Origin: a virus
Virus record (IMG/VR): IMGVR_UViG_3300038856_000064
Span: 62,001-126,000 of that record
DNA: 64,000 nt
Reading direction: 5' to 3' (one strand)
Under the pieces are notes generated by a model that was given only the letters and a program-made list of their open reading frames with translations, did no database searches and had not been told where the DNA came from. Position numbers and translations under genes: made by a program. Of the stretch, positions 52,720-61,413 are shown in pieces (position 1 is the first letter of the stretch; each line of letters opens with the position of its first letter).

Positions 52720-53433
52720 TTAATTAGCAAGCTTCTTACGGGTTGTTTTCTTTCTAGTTGTCTTTTTTTTCGCTGTTCTCTTCTTAGTAACTCTGGGTTT
52801 AGTTTTAGCCTTAGGCTTCTCTGCATCTGCTAAGATCTGCTTCTCTACGCCACGAACATATCCAACTTCCGGAAGGCTGGTAAGCGATTCCTGAAAAGTT
52901 GCACTTGATAATTCAAAGAGCTTTTCCCTAGCAGCTAGCACAACAGGCTCTTCTGCACGATCAATAAAGTCATGATAGTCCTTGAACACCTTTTTATTAG
53001 TGTCAGCATAAACTGTAGCATATGCTATATATGCATCACGACGAATACTGTCAGCTAGCATCTCGCAAGAATTAGATAATACAGCCGCCTTTGCCTCGAT
53101 CAACTTAAGACAATCGCTACGTAGAACACCCATCTCTTGTGCGATAGCCAACCCCTCTTCGTGGGTATTCGACTTCTCTAGTTTGATTTGTAGATCTACA
53201 ATTTGGCGCTGAACTACACCTAGAGTTTCTTCATCTTCCTTGGTCCAAATGCCCAATTCCGACATCTCACGCTCTAACGTGGCCTTCGGAAGAATTCCTC
53301 GTTTCATTAATTGAATATAAGCAATATGATATTCTGTGTCGCATTTCCGCTCTATCTCTACATTTTCAACCAATAATTTAAACTTAGCTGTCTTGCCATC
53401 AACTATTGACTCAAATTCCATTCCATCACTCAT
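52720..53433 (-). CDS. Tail-assembly-chaperone candidate with Lys/Arg-rich tail, 237 aa
   Basis: Immediately upstream of the tape measure gene, the usual place for tail assembly chaperones. The body is helical and acidic (MERE-like helices, EEGLAIAQEMGVLRSDCLKL). The last 45 residues switch to a repeated basic tail (PRVTKKRTAKKKTTRKKTTR), like histone or nucleic-acid binding tails. The start overlaps the gene before it by 8 bases. A -1 or +1 slippery sequence of the G/GT type is not seen at the junction. Confidence 0.65.
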   Translation of the reverse strand: MSDGMEFESIVDGKTAKFKLLVENVEIERKCDTEYHIAYIQLMKRGILPKATLEREMSELGIWTKEDEETLGVVQRQIVDLQIKLEKSNTHEEGLAIAQEMGVLRSDCLKLIEAKAAVLSNSCEMLADSIRRDAYIAYATVYADTNKKVFKDYHDFIDRAEEPVVLAAREKLFELSSATFQESLTSLPEVGYVRGVEKQILADAEKPKAKTKPRVTKKRTAKKKTTRKKTTRKKLAN

Positions 53434-53962
53434 TTCCTAACCCCTCAAGATATATTTCGCATACAACATCCCGCCATTCACGATAGTCTCCATGGGCAAT
53501 TTTAACACCAGCAATCTGGGCTAGGTCCAAAAATGGCAGCAAGGAATCAACAATATCGTCTAAACCGGCACAGGTATATACTTTCTTATACACTATTCCA
53601 GCACCAACACTGTTACGGATTTTATTCAGAAGATTAAAATCACCAAATATGCGGAATACTGGTATCACATCATCCTCCTCGATAACATCCACCTCAGCAT
53701 CTCCTAATGCCTTGATAATATCTCGGCTAAATGATACTTTTCCAGGAGGAGAATCAGCAACTAGCTGAGTTAATGAGCGAGTAGTATCCCCGGCGGCGTT
53801 AAGAATCTCGCTACGGGCAATTTTTAGATCCGCGCCCGTCAAAACGACCTCCTCCTCGTCTTTTAGATCTCCCAAGTCGCACTGAATCGTATGCTCAATA
53901 CACGCCAAGATACGAACAGCCATTCCACGCAATCTTTTTTGGATTACCTTATCAAACTCCAT
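53426..53962 (-). CDS. Tail-assembly candidate, 178 aa
   Basis: Helical, acidic protein that begins MEFDKVIQKRLRGMAVRILA. The centre has a short repeat of acidic residues (AEVDVIEEDDVIPVFRIFG). No catalytic motif, membrane segment or Ser-Gly enrichment, so it is more likely an assembly factor than a virion component. Two-gene overlaps with neighbours suggest coupled translation. Assignment rests on its position between the major tail and tape measure genes. Confidence 0.6.
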   Translation of the reverse strand: MEFDKVIQKRLRGMAVRILACIEHTIQCDLGDLKDEEEVVLTGADLKIARSEILNAAGDTTRSLTQLVADSPPGKVSFSRDIIKALGDAEVDVIEEDDVIPVFRIFGDFNLLNKIRNSVGAGIVYKKVYTCAGLDDIVDSLLPFLDLAQIAGVKIAHGDYREWRDVVCEIYLEGLGNE

Positions 53963-53970
53963 TTTATCTC

Positions 53971-55275
53971 CTAACTGGGTCTAGCCCTACCTTTTTTATC
54001 TTTCGTAAATTCACCTGGTCCGTAATACTTCGTATCTAGACCTAGCGCACTACGGGCCTTATCACCACGCAAGCGCTGCTCCTCCATACCATCTACCCCA
54101 ACACTCGCAAGATGTTTCTGTTCACTTGCAAGCAATTTGCGTACTCTATCTGGATTAGTGGATTGTATTTCCTCTACCTTCTCACTCTTTGTTTTTTCAT
54201 CATAATAGAGGAATACTCCATAAGAACAACTAGGTGGATGAATATGTCCACGTTTATCATGACCGCGAGACTCTGCCTCTTCTAGGATGCCGCATGTGCA
54301 TTCCTGACAATATTCGCCCATAACATTAAAGCCCACCTCGTTGGCGCCAGATTTTTTATCAAGCCTATTGAGCTTCTTATCAAACTCTGACTTCTTTCTC
54401 TCTTGCTCGCGCTTCTTATGCTGTTCCTCTAGCCAACGGTCGAACAACTTGTCATCTTCGATAACGTCATCAGATGGTGCCTCCATAGACTCAAAAGCGG
54501 AGTCATACACTTGGGACCAATATACTAATCTGAACTGATCCAATGTTAAGTCAAACATCTCTCGATCAAATAATGTCCTGACGCCGCGATTCTTTTTGGA
54601 TGCCATCCACTTACATCGCCAAAATCCAGAACGCGCGATACGGCGAATTGATGCCTCATCTGCAATAGATTCATTATAGTAAGTGCGCAGTAATCTGACC
54701 ACTAACCCCGTATCTTGCTCTCTATTCAGATCATCTAGAGTATTCCATACCTGATTCATTTCTGGAAAAGATAACGTCGCACATTTTAGAAAGTAATTGC
54801 CACGTTCGCATTCAGCGGCATATTCTACGCTCGGCAATTCTATATGCTCAGTATATATCTTTTCTAGTAGTCCGATAGACTCAGAAATATGGAATGCTTT
54901 TGTGTTTAGTTTCTTAAACCTTGAGGTGGGCCTTAGTCGCTTTTTCCTACCCTTACTATCAAGCATTTTCGTTTTTTCTTCTAACGACCGCTCCTCAGTA
55001 ATAACAATAAGCTCTTTACGTAATGACTCTAGGTCGCTATCATAATGAACTCGCCACATGCCTGCATGAATAGCATGCTTTTTAAGTTCATCACGGGTCA
55101 TAAGGGTTGAGGTATCCATAAAGTGCTTATGGATATAATTACCAATATTCTTTTCTTCTAATGTAAGTGGACGAAAAACAAATGTTTTCATCTCTCCATT
55201 ATTATCCTTAACCTCTATTATTCTGCGACCCCAGGTCACTGCATCTAGAAGCTCCCCAATATCCTGCTCTTTCAT
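53971..55275 (-). CDS. Protein with possible zinc site, between major tail and tape measure genes, 434 aa
   Basis: Start at the ATG at 55275 (MKEQDIGELLDAVTWGRRII), with AGAGGA seven bases ahead; an earlier frame to 55320 has no such signal. Long charged helices (HKKREQERKKSEFDKKLNRL) surround a Cys/His cluster YCQECTCGILEEAESRGHDK then HIHPPSC, a likely zinc site. It begins right after terminator T2, so it needs readthrough or an unseen promoter. Position suggests tail assembly; the zinc cluster is unusual there. Confidence 0.65.
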   Translation of the reverse strand: MKEQDIGELLDAVTWGRRIIEVKDNNGEMKTFVFRPLTLEEKNIGNYIHKHFMDTSTLMTRDELKKHAIHAGMWRVHYDSDLESLRKELIVITEERSLEEKTKMLDSKGRKKRLRPTSRFKKLNTKAFHISESIGLLEKIYTEHIELPSVEYAAECERGNYFLKCATLSFPEMNQVWNTLDDLNREQDTGLVVRLLRTYYNESIADEASIRRIARSGFWRCKWMASKKNRGVRTLFDREMFDLTLDQFRLVYWSQVYDSAFESMEAPSDDVIEDDKLFDRWLEEQHKKREQERKKSEFDKKLNRLDKKSGANEVGFNVMGEYCQECTCGILEEAESRGHDKRGHIHPPSCSYGVFLYYDEKTKSEKVEEIQSTNPDRVRKLLASEQKHLASVGVDGMEEQRLRGDKARSALGLDTKYYGPGEFTKDKKGRARPS

Positions 55276-55307
55276 AACAATCCTCTCTATCCAATCCAAC
55301 CCCAAAG

Positions 55308-55340
55308 GGTAAAGGCCCACCCCTCCTACAGGGGTGAGCC
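55308..55340 (-). terminator. Intrinsic terminator T2
   Basis: Minus strand: 10-bp stem GGCTCACCCC / GGGGTGGGCC with one U.G pair, loop TGTAGGA, then TTTACCC. The T-run is short, so some readthrough into the 434-aa gene is likely. It follows the major tail gene. Confidence 0.75.
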
Positions 55341-55354
55341 CAAACTATCATTCA

Positions 55355-56734
55355 TTAGCTATCGTCAAAACTATTTGGGAATGGCGCGGCGCCGATATTG
55401 AATCGATCACTTCCATTCTCAAACACTAGCGTTCTGTGGTTCGGTTGGAACCTATCATGACTAATTGTTAGTGAGTTAAACGAACTAAAGTTGTAGGTGA
55501 CTGTCATGTTGTCGCCACCAGCCTCACCACCACCAACATCGATAGTCGTTAGAACATTCGAGTCACCAACATCTACTTGGAGACCGTCACAGGTACGAAC
55601 GATAATTGTGTTATTGGCAGTTTGGTTAGGACCACAATCAACTTCAGATGTCGCATCGACTAGGTCACCCTGAGATGTGACAACTTCAATCGCAGTTGTA
55701 ACTTCTACAGGAAAGGTTACATACTTGGTGAATGGACGCAGCGAGCCTAGCTCGAAAATGTCATCACGACCAATGTCTGCGGTTACTGTTACTGATTGTA
55801 GGTGCTCAACTACACCACTCGTATTTGAAGTTACGACTAGTTGGGTCAAGGCGTTGCCAGCAGAGTCTACTGCGCCAGAAACACCAACTGCGGCGTATCC
55901 CTTTTCGATTAGCTGCTCAACACTGACACCAGAACCGAGCGGCGAAGTGATACCAGGGATGTCAGACGGAAGAACCGAACGACGGATATCTACTTCCTCA
56001 CGACGCTGGACACCAGAACCGACGATAAGCACGCCGAAGCCTGCTTCACCACCAGCTAGTTCCTGAACGCCACCCAATGGCTCGTGACCGAATACACCAG
56101 ACGGAACACCCTCAGGGGTCTCACTATCAGGTGGAGTCAATGCCGGTGGATAGGTATTAACGGCTTCACCAGGAACACTGGCGTCAAAGTTTGCCCACTT
56201 CTTATCGTTACCGACAAGAGTAATGGATTCGTTTACTGCACCATCGACAGGGAAGGTGTAAGCAACGGTTGATAGATACATACCCGACAAAAGCACTGCC
56301 GAAAGTGGCGAAGCGGTATTTGCACGGAATTGTGTATCTGAATAAATGTTAAGAATAATATCACTGCGATGGAACGCAGTCTTTCCAACTAGATCCGTAA
56401 ACGTGGGATCAGTCAGCATGAACCACAATGGCTTAGTACCGTCGATAATCTTCTCGACAGTTACCTCAACATCCGGCTGACGCTCCGAGTACTCGTAAAG
56501 CTCAACCTGACCAAGCTGGAAAACCGTTTCACGGTTAAAGTTAGTCGACATAGCGACTGACTGTACACCGCGTGGGACTTCCCAAAGGCCAGCTACTTCA
56601 TCTACCGAAGCGGCAGAAAATAGACCGGATGCATATTCGCGCGCGTTAAGTGGTGCCACGCTGTTAGTTGGACCCGCAGCATTATCCTTGATCGCCACCT
56701 GCTCAAGGGCGTAAAAAGTTCTGCGATTTGGCAT
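55355..56734 (-). CDS. Major tail (tube) protein, 459 aa
   Basis: Preceded by class 2 promoter P3, a palindromic leader and AGGAGGTAACTA just before the ATG, and followed by terminator T2, the setup of a very abundant protein. Two similar internal units are seen: NRETVFQLGQVELYEYSERQ with PDVEVTVEKI near residue 65, and GRDDIFELGSLRPFTKYVTF with PVEVTTAIEV near residue 325. This duplicated F-Q/E-L-G-x-L pattern suits a tail tube subunit. An insert of about 200 residues separates them. No sheath protein is recognised nearby, so a flexible long tail is favoured. Confidence 0.82.
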   Translation of the reverse strand: MPNRRTFYALEQVAIKDNAAGPTNSVAPLNAREYASGLFSAASVDEVAGLWEVPRGVQSVAMSTNFNRETVFQLGQVELYEYSERQPDVEVTVEKIIDGTKPLWFMLTDPTFTDLVGKTAFHRSDIILNIYSDTQFRANTASPLSAVLLSGMYLSTVAYTFPVDGAVNESITLVGNDKKWANFDASVPGEAVNTYPPALTPPDSETPEGVPSGVFGHEPLGGVQELAGGEAGFGVLIVGSGVQRREEVDIRRSVLPSDIPGITSPLGSGVSVEQLIEKGYAAVGVSGAVDSAGNALTQLVVTSNTSGVVEHLQSVTVTADIGRDDIFELGSLRPFTKYVTFPVEVTTAIEVVTSQGDLVDATSEVDCGPNQTANNTIIVRTCDGLQVDVGDSNVLTTIDVGGGEAGGDNMTVTYNFSSFNSLTISHDRFQPNHRTLVFENGSDRFNIGAAPFPNSFDDS

Positions 56735-56780
56735 TAGTTACCTCCTAATTTGCGTGTCTGATCAGATGCATCTTGAGCAC

Positions 56781-56795
56781 TTAAGCTCAGCTTAA
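56781..56795 (-). other. 5' UTR palindrome of the major tail gene
   Basis: Perfect inverted repeat TTAAGCTGAGCTTAA directly after class 2 promoter P3 and before the ribosome binding site of the major tail gene. It may form a stabilising hairpin at the 5' end of the mRNA. Confidence 0.5.
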
Positions 56796-56807
56796 TTATA
56801 CACTAAA
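56796..56807 (-). promoter_or_regulatory. Class 2 late promoter P3
   Basis: Minus strand TTTAGTGTATAA, about 62 bp upstream of the major tail gene ATG. It overlaps the last codons and the TAA stop of the 51-aa HTH ORF. Confidence 0.72.
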
Positions 56808-56951
56808 CACCCTAAAGCAATGTCGCCTACTGATATTAAATTGCTTGGCAATAACGTCTACAGCCACCCCTTCTTGATTTAGTTGCTTAATTTGGATAAT
56901 ATCATCTAGAGATAATTTTCTTACACATTGCAATTTTGTAAATATACCCAA
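56796..56951 (-). CDS. Orphan helix-turn-helix ORF, 51 aa
   Basis: It starts at a TTG (56951), two bases after the stop of the 352-aa gene, and reads through to a TAA at 56796. Residues 10-50 (KLSLDDIIQIKQLNQEGVAV then IAKQFNISRRHCFRVF) match the helix-turn-helix module common in resolvases and as loose HTH pieces of phage homing endonucleases. It uses a weak start and its 3' end overlaps promoter P3, so it may be a remnant, or a real repressor of that promoter. This fills most of the 220-bp gap between genes. Confidence 0.5.
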   Translation of the reverse strand: MGIFTKLQCVRKLSLDDIIQIKQLNQEGVAVDVIAKQFNISRRHCFRVFSV

Positions 56952-56954
56952 TCA

Positions 56955-58013
56955 TCATGACTCGTAATTCACTCCATCAACGCCCTCTAGACCTATATCA
57001 AGCCCAAATGGGGTAGTGGGCATAATGGCATGTATCTGAACAGATAAGCGCACCACAGCCCTCTCAAAGACGTCCTGCTGAGTCGTAGCATCTGAAAAAA
57101 AGGAATCTAAGTCTACTAGCTCAGTTTCCTGAATAAAACCTCTAAACGCCACTGGATTTATTCCAGAAAAGGCTGGACCTGGCAATGGCTGATTTAAAGC
57201 TAATGAGCTATAAGGAACATAATCTGGACTTAGCTCATTCTTCAAGCCAGACAATGGAAATGGCGCTATATTATAATTAATGACCGGAAAGCTTTTTCTA
57301 GCCTGTAGAGACACTAAATCTATTAGATTATCTCTTGTGCTTTCGTCTAATGCCCAGATCTCGCATTTTAATTCATCTGTTAAAACTAAAGACCTATCAC
57401 CTAGTTGATAGTTAGAGTGTGTTCGCCTAACATTCTCAGTAAATATAATGGGAAGTGGTATAACCCTAGTTGATCCAGATGGATAGATTAGTTGTCCGGC
57501 AGTAAATGGATTACTCTTATACTGAGCCTCAAGCGCACCCTCTCTCAACTGATTGTTAAATTGACGCAGATTCAGAATCTGAACATTTTTATATGAAAAC
57601 TCTCCATGAACGGTTGTATCCAGTGGTAATGGACTATCAAAAATAATACGTCCATTTATATAGTCAATGCTATGTGGATAAACTGCATCGTTCTCTAAGC
57701 GAAAGGCGCCGTCAATATAAACACCGCTAGCACGAAACGCAGTTGGCCAATGCCTAAGAATAACGGAGGGATTGAGTGCTGGCGGATTCTGGTATATCCA
57801 GTTACGAAATAGAGATTGCCATACCTGACCAGGCTGATAACCACCTTCTGCTAATATCTCTTGCGCCGTATCCGGTACCAAAAGACTCATGTCGCTACCA
57901 TCATAAAATTGCGTACCACTTGTAACTATATCATAACAACCATCACGAAGCAATTCGGCATCTAGAAACTCACGCCAACTGTGCTTGAGCAAAAATCTCG
58001 GTTTAAAAAACAT
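56955..58013 (-). CDS. Neck or tail-proximal structural protein, 352 aa
   Basis: Begins FFKPRFLLKHSWREFLDAEL and has LRHWPTAFRASGVYIDGAFR and YPHSIDYINGRIIFDSPLPL in the middle, reading as a beta-rich structural protein with few charged helices. Located just before the major tail gene, which suggests a head-tail junction or tail terminator role. No enzyme motif. Family unknown; assignment is by position. Confidence 0.6.
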   Translation of the reverse strand: MFFKPRFLLKHSWREFLDAELLRDGCYDIVTSGTQFYDGSDMSLLVPDTAQEILAEGGYQPGQVWQSLFRNWIYQNPPALNPSVILRHWPTAFRASGVYIDGAFRLENDAVYPHSIDYINGRIIFDSPLPLDTTVHGEFSYKNVQILNLRQFNNQLREGALEAQYKSNPFTAGQLIYPSGSTRVIPLPIIFTENVRRTHSNYQLGDRSLVLTDELKCEIWALDESTRDNLIDLVSLQARKSFPVINYNIAPFPLSGLKNELSPDYVPYSSLALNQPLPGPAFSGINPVAFRGFIQETELVDLDSFFSDATTQQDVFERAVVRLSVQIHAIMPTTPFGLDIGLEGVDGVNYES

Positions 58014-58014
58014 A

Positions 58015-59010
58015 CTATCCCCTCAATAATGCCTTGATAGAAGTACTCATAACTCGTCGCGTCCAAGTACCAAGATCAAGCTTTTGTTGTAGCCACCACC
58101 TATCCCAAAACCCATTAAACTTTGGACTTGGTGCATAGTCCGCAGTGACGTTTCCAAATGTTTCTGACGGAGACTTGCCGCTCTTACCTGCGCGGTTACT
58201 CATCATAATCGCAGCAAATTCGCCTGCATTACTCCTAGTACGTGAAATACGGATTAATCCTTCAGTAATACTAACCCTACGCAAATTAAGGCCAGTGGAC
58301 GATTTATTACTAGGGCTACGCTTCAAGGATTGGCGAAGATCTCGCACTCTTACTAACGCGAACCCAGGAGTACCGCCACTAGCAAAATGAGGACCAGTAA
58401 CTAGACTTAGCCATGAATAGAACGGTCCCCTTGCTCCACTTTCAAATCTAGATGGATGAGGAGTTAACTTAAGCAACCTAGTCTGATCAAAATTGAATCT
58501 TATCTGTGGACCATCCTTACGAATGATAACATCTACAGTAATTGATTGTAGTAGGGCTGCCTTAAGATTACGAATCGACTCACTAGGATCAGGCAAACCA
58601 ATCTCTCCAGCGCCAGCCTTGCTCTTAATAAATTTTGCGAACCCCTCTTGATCCAGTGGAGTTCCCGGCTTAGCTTGTCCTAAACTACGACCAAGGACTC
58701 TAACGCTTGGATTTCCGGCACCCACCAAGCCCGCTATCACAGATTCCATAGCTATCTTTAGGTGACGCTCCAGCTCGGCTGCTCGTTCTGAAAATATCTT
58801 ACGAAGAACAAGTCGTCGTGCCTGACTTTTGATACTACCCTTATCGTTCGCATCTACCTTAAATGTGAACTGTGCGGATTTGCGCTTGCCTTTAATAGTT
58901 GGCGCTACACCAGGCGCACCCTGAAACGCAGCAGCAGTGACGCGCCTAAGTGACCGTCCCACGCTCTGCATCTCATCATGGAGGGAGATTTCAACCTTAT
59001 TCTTAGCCAT
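58015..59010 (-). CDS. Possible tail completion/connector protein, 331 aa
   Basis: Basic protein (MAKNKVEISLHDEMQSVGRS start) with an alpha/beta layout. The centre (RLVLRKIFSERAAELERHLK) is a long helix. The end (NGFWDRWWLQQKLDLGTWTR) is aromatic. Its place between connector candidates and the major tail gene resembles HK97 gp10-like genes, although the length is greater. It overlaps the 179-aa gene by 8 bases. Confidence 0.6.
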   Translation of the reverse strand: MAKNKVEISLHDEMQSVGRSLRRVTAAAFQGAPGVAPTIKGKRKSAQFTFKVDANDKGSIKSQARRLVLRKIFSERAAELERHLKIAMESVIAGLVGAGNPSVRVLGRSLGQAKPGTPLDQEGFAKFIKSKAGAGEIGLPDPSESIRNLKAALLQSITVDVIIRKDGPQIRFNFDQTRLLKLTPHPSRFESGARGPFYSWLSLVTGPHFASGGTPGFALVRVRDLRQSLKRSPSNKSSTGLNLRRVSITEGLIRISRTRSNAGEFAAIMMSNRAGKSGKSPSETFGNVTADYAPSPKFNGFWDRWWLQQKLDLGTWTRRVMSTSIKALLRG

Positions 59011-59542
59011 TTTGAACTTCGTTAATTGCCTTCCATTTGCAAATTATATATCTCACGTCGCGGAAACCAATTGGTCGGATTGACTCAAGTACATAGCGTG
59101 AACCATCAATAGTCGCAGATTGACATTCTTCTACGTGCGGACGAGCTTCTAGAACTAATGTTGTGGCGACCTCATCCTTGAGTAATTCGATACCGCCCTT
59201 GTCGTCGGAATCCCTCGGGCCATGCTTAATCTGTGCTACGTATGTCGCGTCACGATGCACAAGCTTTACTGCTGGCGTTCTAGTGGTAGAGATCTGATTC
59301 GGAGCCATACGCCCACCACGACGATCAAATGGATTGTAACGAAGCGCCGGCGTACTTGCTTGTAACCCTGATGAGTCAATCGTCTTTTCTGGAGTTAGGT
59401 GTAAAACGATATTTCGCCCTAGTGCGAAGAAAGCGCTATCAAAAATACCGTGATAGCAATCCTCAAACTCGTTTTGAATTTCAGAAAACGAACCATCATC
59501 AGAAGGTGTACCAAGTGGATTAATATCTCTCTTTTCTACCAT
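59003..59542 (-). CDS. Head-tail connector candidate, 179 aa
   Basis: Mixed alpha/beta protein with helix FSEIQNEFEDCYHGIFDSAF near residue 20 and an end (GFRDVRYIICKWKAINEVQN) resembling small neck proteins. No nuclease or ATPase motif. Positioned in the run of small genes between the capsid gene and the major tail gene, which normally contains connectors and tail terminators. Assigned by position. Confidence 0.6.
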   Translation of the reverse strand: MVEKRDINPLGTPSDDGSFSEIQNEFEDCYHGIFDSAFFALGRNIVLHLTPEKTIDSSGLQASTPALRYNPFDRRGGRMAPNQISTTRTPAVKLVHRDATYVAQIKHGPRDSDDKGGIELLKDEVATTLVLEARPHVEECQSATIDGSRYVLESIRPIGFRDVRYIICKWKAINEVQNG

Positions 59543-59552
59543 CGTGGCCCCC

Positions 59553-60104
59553 TTATCTAATATTAAGTCTAATTCTACACCAACCCGCCGTCGGAATTAT
59601 AACTGGTTCTGGATTGACGATATATTCTACACCGCCTACCCTCATAGATGATGTCGCCCCTTGTGCCCCAGGAACCTTAATAGTCGGATCATTTAGAGAA
59701 CTGTCAAATGTCCCTATTCTCTTGCTACTCCATGTCGTATTTGCTGTGATTAAGCCGGAGGGGGCAAGATATGCTGGCGCGCCGGGGCGGATTGCGTTTG
59801 GATCAACATGAGGATGTATCGCGTTTGTAACAACCACACCTAGAATGATGTATGGGTAGGATGTAAATGGTGGATAGGCCCTATGCGTATTCCATGGGAC
59901 TACTGCGCGAGATAAATCGACCTCTTCTTGATCGTGTTGCTGCATACCAAGAGGAACGGTATTACTATCTGGATTAGGCTCATAGACCGCATATTGGATG
60001 CCGCTAAGGGTAGCTAATGACAGGATACCCCCACGCTCGACCTGGAACGGGTTTGTGAACTGAACTCTTGTATCAAAGATTTGTTGTTCTGGTCCGATTG
60101 CCAT
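59553..60104 (-). CDS. Structural protein in head-tail block, 183 aa
   Basis: Pro-rich and beta-rich (ILSLATLSGIQYAVYEPNPD, AIRPGAPAYLAPSGLITANT), with no helix-rich part. It could be a head-completion or decoration protein. It starts 8 bases after the 110-aa gene and ends 10 bases before the 179-aa gene. No motif recognised. Confidence 0.6.
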   Translation of the reverse strand: MAIGPEQQIFDTRVQFTNPFQVERGGILSLATLSGIQYAVYEPNPDSNTVPLGMQQHDQEEVDLSRAVVPWNTHRAYPPFTSYPYIILGVVVTNAIHPHVDPNAIRPGAPAYLAPSGLITANTTWSSKRIGTFDSSLNDPTIKVPGAQGATSSMRVGGVEYIVNPEPVIIPTAGWCRIRLNIR

Positions 60105-60112
60105 TGACTAAC

Positions 60113-60445
60113 CTAACAGTTGTACTTAATAAACTTGCGTAACTTTCTACGACGTGACTCATTTGATCTTCTAGATGTAAAACCGAATGCCTTACATAAG
60201 TCACACATTTGATCCCAGGATAGCGAACGAATCTGGGAAAACGTAAAAGTGATATTTGGAAACTCGCGTCCAGGAAACATCTTCTCTAGCGTGCGCTTAG
60301 AATATGGAACCTGAATTAATGTGCCTCTATAAGCCTTATATGTCTCCCAAGGAACCTTAACTGGATCATAACGCTCAAGATAGCCATAGATCCTTTTCCC
60401 ATCAATAATCGTTGAGCCATATGGATATGAAAAATGTACGAGCAT
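60113..60445 (-). CDS. Small basic protein of head-tail block, 110 aa
   Basis: Beta-rich start (VHFSYPYGSTIIDGKRIYGY) and a very basic C-terminus (SRRSNESRRRKLRKFIKY). The basic end suggests contact with DNA or with an acidic partner in the neck. It starts right at the stop of the 312-aa gene upstream. Function unassigned. Confidence 0.6.
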   Translation of the reverse strand: MLVHFSYPYGSTIIDGKRIYGYLERYDPVKVPWETYKAYRGTLIQVPYSKRTLEKMFPGREFPNITFTFSQIRSLSWDQMCDLCKAFGFTSRRSNESRRRKLRKFIKYNC

Positions 60446-61384
60446 CTAGCAAATTCCGTAGCCACCTGTGTTATTGCCATAGCCGCCATAACGAGGTATA
60501 GTAACATCGCGTCCGGATGCCCCGGCAAGCCTCCAGCGAAGATCGGAGATTGCTTTACTCAATTCCTCACGGATAGCCGTAAGATTGAATTTGGTCATAT
60601 CTGCACGATGACTAAGGCGACCAACAGCCTTAGAGATGCTAACACCATCTGCGTTGGTTGAAGACACTCCGTCGCTAGCAATGCCAACAAGCCCGCTACC
60701 AAACGAACCGGCGGTAACTTGATTTAATCTAGCGAGAGCAGTTGACTCTCCGGTTAATAGAATCTCTTCCATTTGTAGCACTAATATATCTGCATATGGA
60801 TCAGTGCTTGGGTCGATAGTTCCATTTTCTAAATTAAGAGTTAAAACGGGGGTAGAGGCTCTTGAGTTAAATGCGATAAGCCAAATATAATAGCTTTGTT
60901 CAGATAGTCTCACTAATGCTAGACGACGATTTACTCGACTGATAGCTTTTTTGAGTGTACGGCGCATAAGACCATCTACAAAAATAAGACCATCGGGATC
61001 CCCAACATCGATGCGAACCCTGTCAAATAAACTCTCAACATTATTGTCTGCTGGACTCTGAAATGATGTGGCTAATGTTGCGTCAGCTACACAGAATAAT
61101 TCGGTCGACTGCCCACTCGTTGACGTGGTGGTTATATCCCAAACGATACTCCAATTCTCGCCTAGTTGATATCCAGCGGGGATGATCGCTCCAGATGCAG
61201 TATATACACCAACATCAATCTTGGTCCCAACAGTTTCTGTTACTGCCTCTATTCCGGCGGGATCAAAAATCCTAAATCTAATATCAGTCGGATCTAATGA
61301 TGCGCCATTTTGGCCAGCCGTTACATAGATATCTAGCTCTGTCGCGGCGGTACCAACTGTTAGAATTTTTCCGTCTTGTGACAT
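60446..61384 (-). CDS. Head-tail adaptor candidate, 312 aa
   Basis: First virion gene after the homing-endonuclease insertion, with class 2 promoter P4 just upstream and GGAGG before the ATG. An N-terminal beta domain (residues 1-110, with ELDIYVTAGQNGASLDPTDI) precedes a helical domain (LMRRTLKKAISRVNRRLALV), an order seen in head-tail adaptors that plug under the portal. The C-terminus is Gly/Tyr-rich. Assigned by layout and position. Confidence 0.65.
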   Translation of the reverse strand: MSQDGKILTVGTAATELDIYVTAGQNGASLDPTDIRFRIFDPAGIEAVTETVGTKIDVGVYTASGAIIPAGYQLGENWSIVWDITTTSTSGQSTELFCVADATLATSFQSPADNNVESLFDRVRIDVGDPDGLIFVDGLMRRTLKKAISRVNRRLALVRLSEQSYYIWLIAFNSRASTPVLTLNLENGTIDPSTDPYADILVLQMEEILLTGESTALARLNQVTAGSFGSGLVGIASDGVSSTNADGVSISKAVGRLSHRADMTKFNLTAIREELSKAISDLRWRLAGASGRDVTIPRYGGYGNNTGGYGIC

Positions 61385-61413
61385 CGAGCCTCCTTGATAA
61401 ACTGGTTACTAAA

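Noticed and set aside
53426-53433. Programmed frameshift of the lambda G/GT type before the tape measure gene
   Set aside because: The overlap is a simple ATGAGTGA stop-start junction with its own ATG and no slippery heptamer.
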